NCBI RefSeq assembly: GCF_041380015.1
Contig: NZ_CP159978.1
Origin: Buchananella felis
GTDB taxonomy: Bacteria > Actinomycetota > Actinomycetes > Actinomycetales > Actinomycetaceae
DNA: 64,000 bases
Direction: 5' to 3' (one strand)
Shown here: positions 61,926 through 64,000 of the stretch, one piece after another
Numbering within the stretch: the stretch's first letter is position 1
Layout of the letters: each line of letters opens with the position of its first letter
The notes under the pieces: generated by a model
The model's database searches: none
Told to the model about the DNA's origin: nothing
What the model saw: the letters and a program-made list of their open reading frames with translations, nothing else
Position numbers and translations under genes: made by a program

Positions 61926-62467
61926 ATGACCGCTCCTCTATGTTGTCGATCCTGCCGGCCTTCTGAGTGAAGCTCTGGCCGAAGCCTGCCCCCGACCTGA
62001 TGCGTGATCTGCTGCAGACGATGATCAACGCGCTGCTGTCTGCCCACGCACACGCCGTGTGTGGCGCCCAGTGGGGCCAGCCCAGCCCCGAGAGAGTCAC
62101 GCAACGCAACGTTTAGCGCCACTGCTCCTTGGACACCGTCCTTGGCGCCATCGACGTCGCTGTGCCCAAACTGCGTAGAGGCACCTACTTTCCCCACCGG
62201 CTCATGGAACGCCGCAAGCGCTGCGAGGCGGCCCTGATCACCGAGGTCGCCGACTGCTACCTCGCCGCCGTCTCCACCCGGGGCATGGACAAGCTCGTCA
62301 AAACCCTCGGTATCGACTCACTGTCCAAGTCGCAGGTCTCCAGGATGGCAACCGACCTCGACGAGCACGTCACACAGTTGCGCCACCGTCCCCTGGATGT
62401 CCACCTCGGCCGAGCCAGCGCGACCATCCCCACCTTTGAACAAGAAGAAATCCTGCCAACTACTTGA
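61926..62467 (+). pseudogene. IS256-family transposase remnant fused to another IS right end
   Basis: The first part carries LLSEALAEACPDLMRDLLQT (after an early frameshift), then MINALLSAHAHAVCGAQWG and, after a stop near 62114, AIDVAVPKLRRGTYFP and LGIDSLSKSQVSRMATDLDE: the N-terminal half of an IS256 (mutator) transposase. At about 62389 it switches inside RPLD to DVHLGRASATIPTFEQEEIL, which is the C-terminus of the IS at 59501. The protein is a broken chimera. Confidence 0.8.
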
Positions 62468-62476
62468 CGCGGGACA
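62389..62476 (+). mobile_element. Second copy of the IS right end
   Basis: These 88 bases are nearly identical to 60744-60831, including the terminal TTGACGCGGGACA. They mark the right border of the low-GC island. Confidence 0.88.
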
Positions 62477-62527
62477 CAACGAATAAGGGTTCGGTGCATT
62501 CCGTGCCGAACTCAGTGCCCTGACCGT

Positions 62528-63286
62528 TCACAGCCCCGCCTCCGATGCCATCAGGACTAGCTGCACCCTGTCTCTTGCCTCCAGCTTCAGAAGCAAATGA
62601 CCGATGTGCGCCTTCAGGGTGCCCCTGGAGATGAACAGCTCCCGCTCAATCTCCGTGTTTGTGAAGCCGCGCCCGATCAGCGCCAGCACCTCCCGCTCCC
62701 TGGGTGTGATTCGCTCAAGCCAAGCCGGGGCGGCGGGGGCGGGGAAACCGCCCCCGCCCCCCGCCCCGGCCCGCAGAACCTTCCGGGTCCCGGGGCGGTC
62801 GCTTTCCGGTGCGCCCGAACCCGGGGCCCGCGGAGCCTCGGCAAACTGGGACGCAAGGGCCCGCTGCACCACCGACGCCAGCACACTGGGGGAGAGGATC
62901 TGTTCCCCGCGCGCCAAGCACCGCACCGCCCGCGCCAGCTCCTCCGGTTGCGCGTCCTTCAGGAGGAACCCCGCCGCCCCGGCCCGCAGTGCACCGTATA
63001 TATAGTCGTCCAGCTCGAACATCGTCAGCGCGCACACCCGCACCCCCGCCAGCTCCGGATCACCGGCGATCCGTCGCGTCGCCTCCAGCCCGTCCATCAC
63101 CGGCATACGGATGTCCAGCAACGCCACATCCGGCACCAACTCCCGGCACAACTCCAGCGCCTCCCGGCCGTCCGCAGCCAGCCCCACCACCTCGATACCG
63201 TCCTGCGCCGCCAGCAGGTGCGCCAGGCTCTCGCGCACCAGACGCTGATCGTCCGCGATCAGGACCCTAACCGCGCGCGCCTCCAC
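62528..63286 (-). CDS. LuxR/NarL-family response regulator
   Basis: A 252-residue regulator. The receiver has D12-D13, phospho-acceptor D58 in VALLDIRMPVMDG, and the Lys in FLLKDAQPEEL. A 50-residue Gly/Ala/Pro-rich linker then leads to the LuxR helix-turn-helix (ITPREREVLALIGRGFTNTE and following). The linker is longer than usual. It overlaps the kinase gene by 20 bases; both restart the high-GC backbone after the island. Confidence 0.93.
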   Translation of the reverse strand: MEARAVRVLIADDQRLVRESLAHLLAAQDGIEVVGLAADGREALELCRELVPDVALLDIRMPVMDGLEATRRIAGDPELAGVRVCALTMFELDDYIYGALRAGAAGFLLKDAQPEELARAVRCLARGEQILSPSVLASVVQRALASQFAEAPRAPGSGAPESDRPGTRKVLRAGAGGGGGFPAPAAPAWLERITPREREVLALIGRGFTNTEIERELFISRGTLKAHIGHLLLKLEARDRVQLVLMASEAGL

Positions 63287-64000
63287 CCGGGATCACCGCC
63301 TCTACCATGAACCCGCGCCCGCGCGGCCCGCACTTCAACTCGCCACCTGCCGCCGCCACCAGCTGAGCCAGCAGGCCCAAGCCGTGCCCACTCCCGGCCA
63401 TGCGCACGCCCTCAGCCCTGTGGCCGACGCTCCCACCGTCGCCGGCCCCGCGCACGCCGCCAGCACCGCGTACGACGCCAGCACCACCGCCACCGTCGCC
63501 CCCTTCGCCAACGCCAGCGCTATCCCCACTGCTCCCGGCTCGCCCGCTGCCGCGCGGCCCTTCGTCGGCCACCACCACGTGCACCTGCCCGCCGGCGCTC
63601 GCGATCTGACACCGCACCGTGGTAGGGCCCGCGTGCTTGAGGGTGTTCTTCAACGCCTCGCGCACCACCTGGTAGACCAGCAGCTCGGCCCCGGCCTCGG
63701 AGCGCACCTCCAAGCCCAAAACCTCCACCGCGAGCCCGGCCCCGCGCATCTGCGCGGCCAACTCGCCCACAGCTGCGATACCCACGGCCGGGCGCAGCGG
63801 GCTGGCCGCCTCCGGGTCGCGCAACACCAGCAGCAGTCGGCGCAGCTCGCTCGTGGCGGCACTACTCAAAGCGGCAATCTCATTCAGGGCGTCAGCGGCA
63901 ACGTCGTCCCCCACCCCAATCGCCCCCGCCCGTGCGCGCAAGGTGATCGCACCCAGGCCGTGGGAGAGAACGTCGTGCAACTCGCTAGCAATCAACAGGC
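63267..64000 (-). CDS. Sensor histidine kinase, C-terminal part (cut by window edge)
   Basis: The frame enters from the right edge. It shows the HisKA_3 motif IASELHDVLSHGLGAITLRA with the phospho-histidine, then the HATPase N box VVREALKNTLKHA and the G box GSGHGLGLLAQLV. Between VVADEGPRGSG and the G box is a Gly/Ala-rich insert of about 45 residues in the ATP-lid region, odd for this family. It pairs with the response regulator downstream. The sensor part lies outside the window. Confidence 0.9.
   Translation of the reverse strand, partial: LLIASELHDVLSHGLGAITLRARAGAIGVGDDVAADALNEIAALSSAATSELRRLLLVLRDPEAASPLRPAVGIAAVGELAAQMRGAGLAVEVLGLEVRSEAGAELLVYQVVREALKNTLKHAGPTTVRCQIASAGGQVHVVVADEGPRGSGRAGSSGDSAGVGEGGDGGGGAGVVRGAGGVRGAGDGGSVGHRAEGVRMAGSGHGLGLLAQLVAAAGGELKCGPRGRGFMVEAVIPGGGARG

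Overview
The window is high-GC DNA that codes densely on both strands. Its gene content is that of an Actinobacterium, most like the Actinomycetaceae. The evidence is a DasR-type regulator with a split GlcNAc/glucose-type PTS, paired ClpP1/ClpP2 next to ClpX, oligoribonuclease, an Mtb-like RpiB, a cysteine-free L32, GTG/TTG starts and several probably leaderless genes. Genus and species cannot be fixed from sequence alone.

Layout. 1-5.8 kb: partial membrane protein, ATP-grasp protein, Zn-ribbon membrane protein, tRNA-His, orn, ilvA. 5.8-12 kb: Gfo/Idh/MocA oxidoreductase, tRNA-Arg, a 20-bp-period repeat array, ssb, ettA, acyl-CoA thioesterase. 11.9-21 kb is a sugar block: ptsI, a free EIIB, malQ, an EIIC-only permease, a DasR-like regulator, EIIB and EIIA, with two matching dre-type operators, then a HAD phosphatase. 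21-30 kb: pepN, pepO, rpiB, a GNAT protein, cysE, cysK, an IMPACT-family protein. 30-31.7 kb: rpmF, a 229-bp-period tandem array, a 201-bp duplication and tRNA-Gly. 31.9-44.2 kb: an MFS transporter, an MBL/beta-CASP nuclease, an MmpL/DNA glycosylase/epimerase operon, an ABC exporter with its two-component system, and a glycosyltransferase. 44.3-55.4 kb: tRNA-Pro, tig-clpP1-clpP2-clpX, chorismate mutase, tatB, tatC, tatA and efeUOB with an IdeR/DtxR box. 55.8-56.5 kb: a membrane protein. 56.6-62.5 kb: a lower-GC accessory island with an AAA ATPase/partner pair, an orphan membrane protein and decayed insertion sequences. 62.5-64 kb: a NarL-type response regulator and a truncated histidine kinase.

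How the genes work together. PtsI feeds phosphate to the EIIA/EIIB/EIIC set, apparently under one DasR-like repressor. EfeB needs Tat export, and tatA is divergent from efeUOB across the iron box. Trigger factor and ClpXP form a protein-quality cluster. CysE and CysK make cysteine.

The strongest candidates for new biology are: the AAA ATPase/partner pair in the IS-bounded island; the 20-bp-phased array upstream of ssb; a six-copy family of 52-nt palindromes, four of them in the 229-bp array; and a short motif close to GGACGACGYTGCCGCC scattered through intergenic DNA and flexible protein tails.
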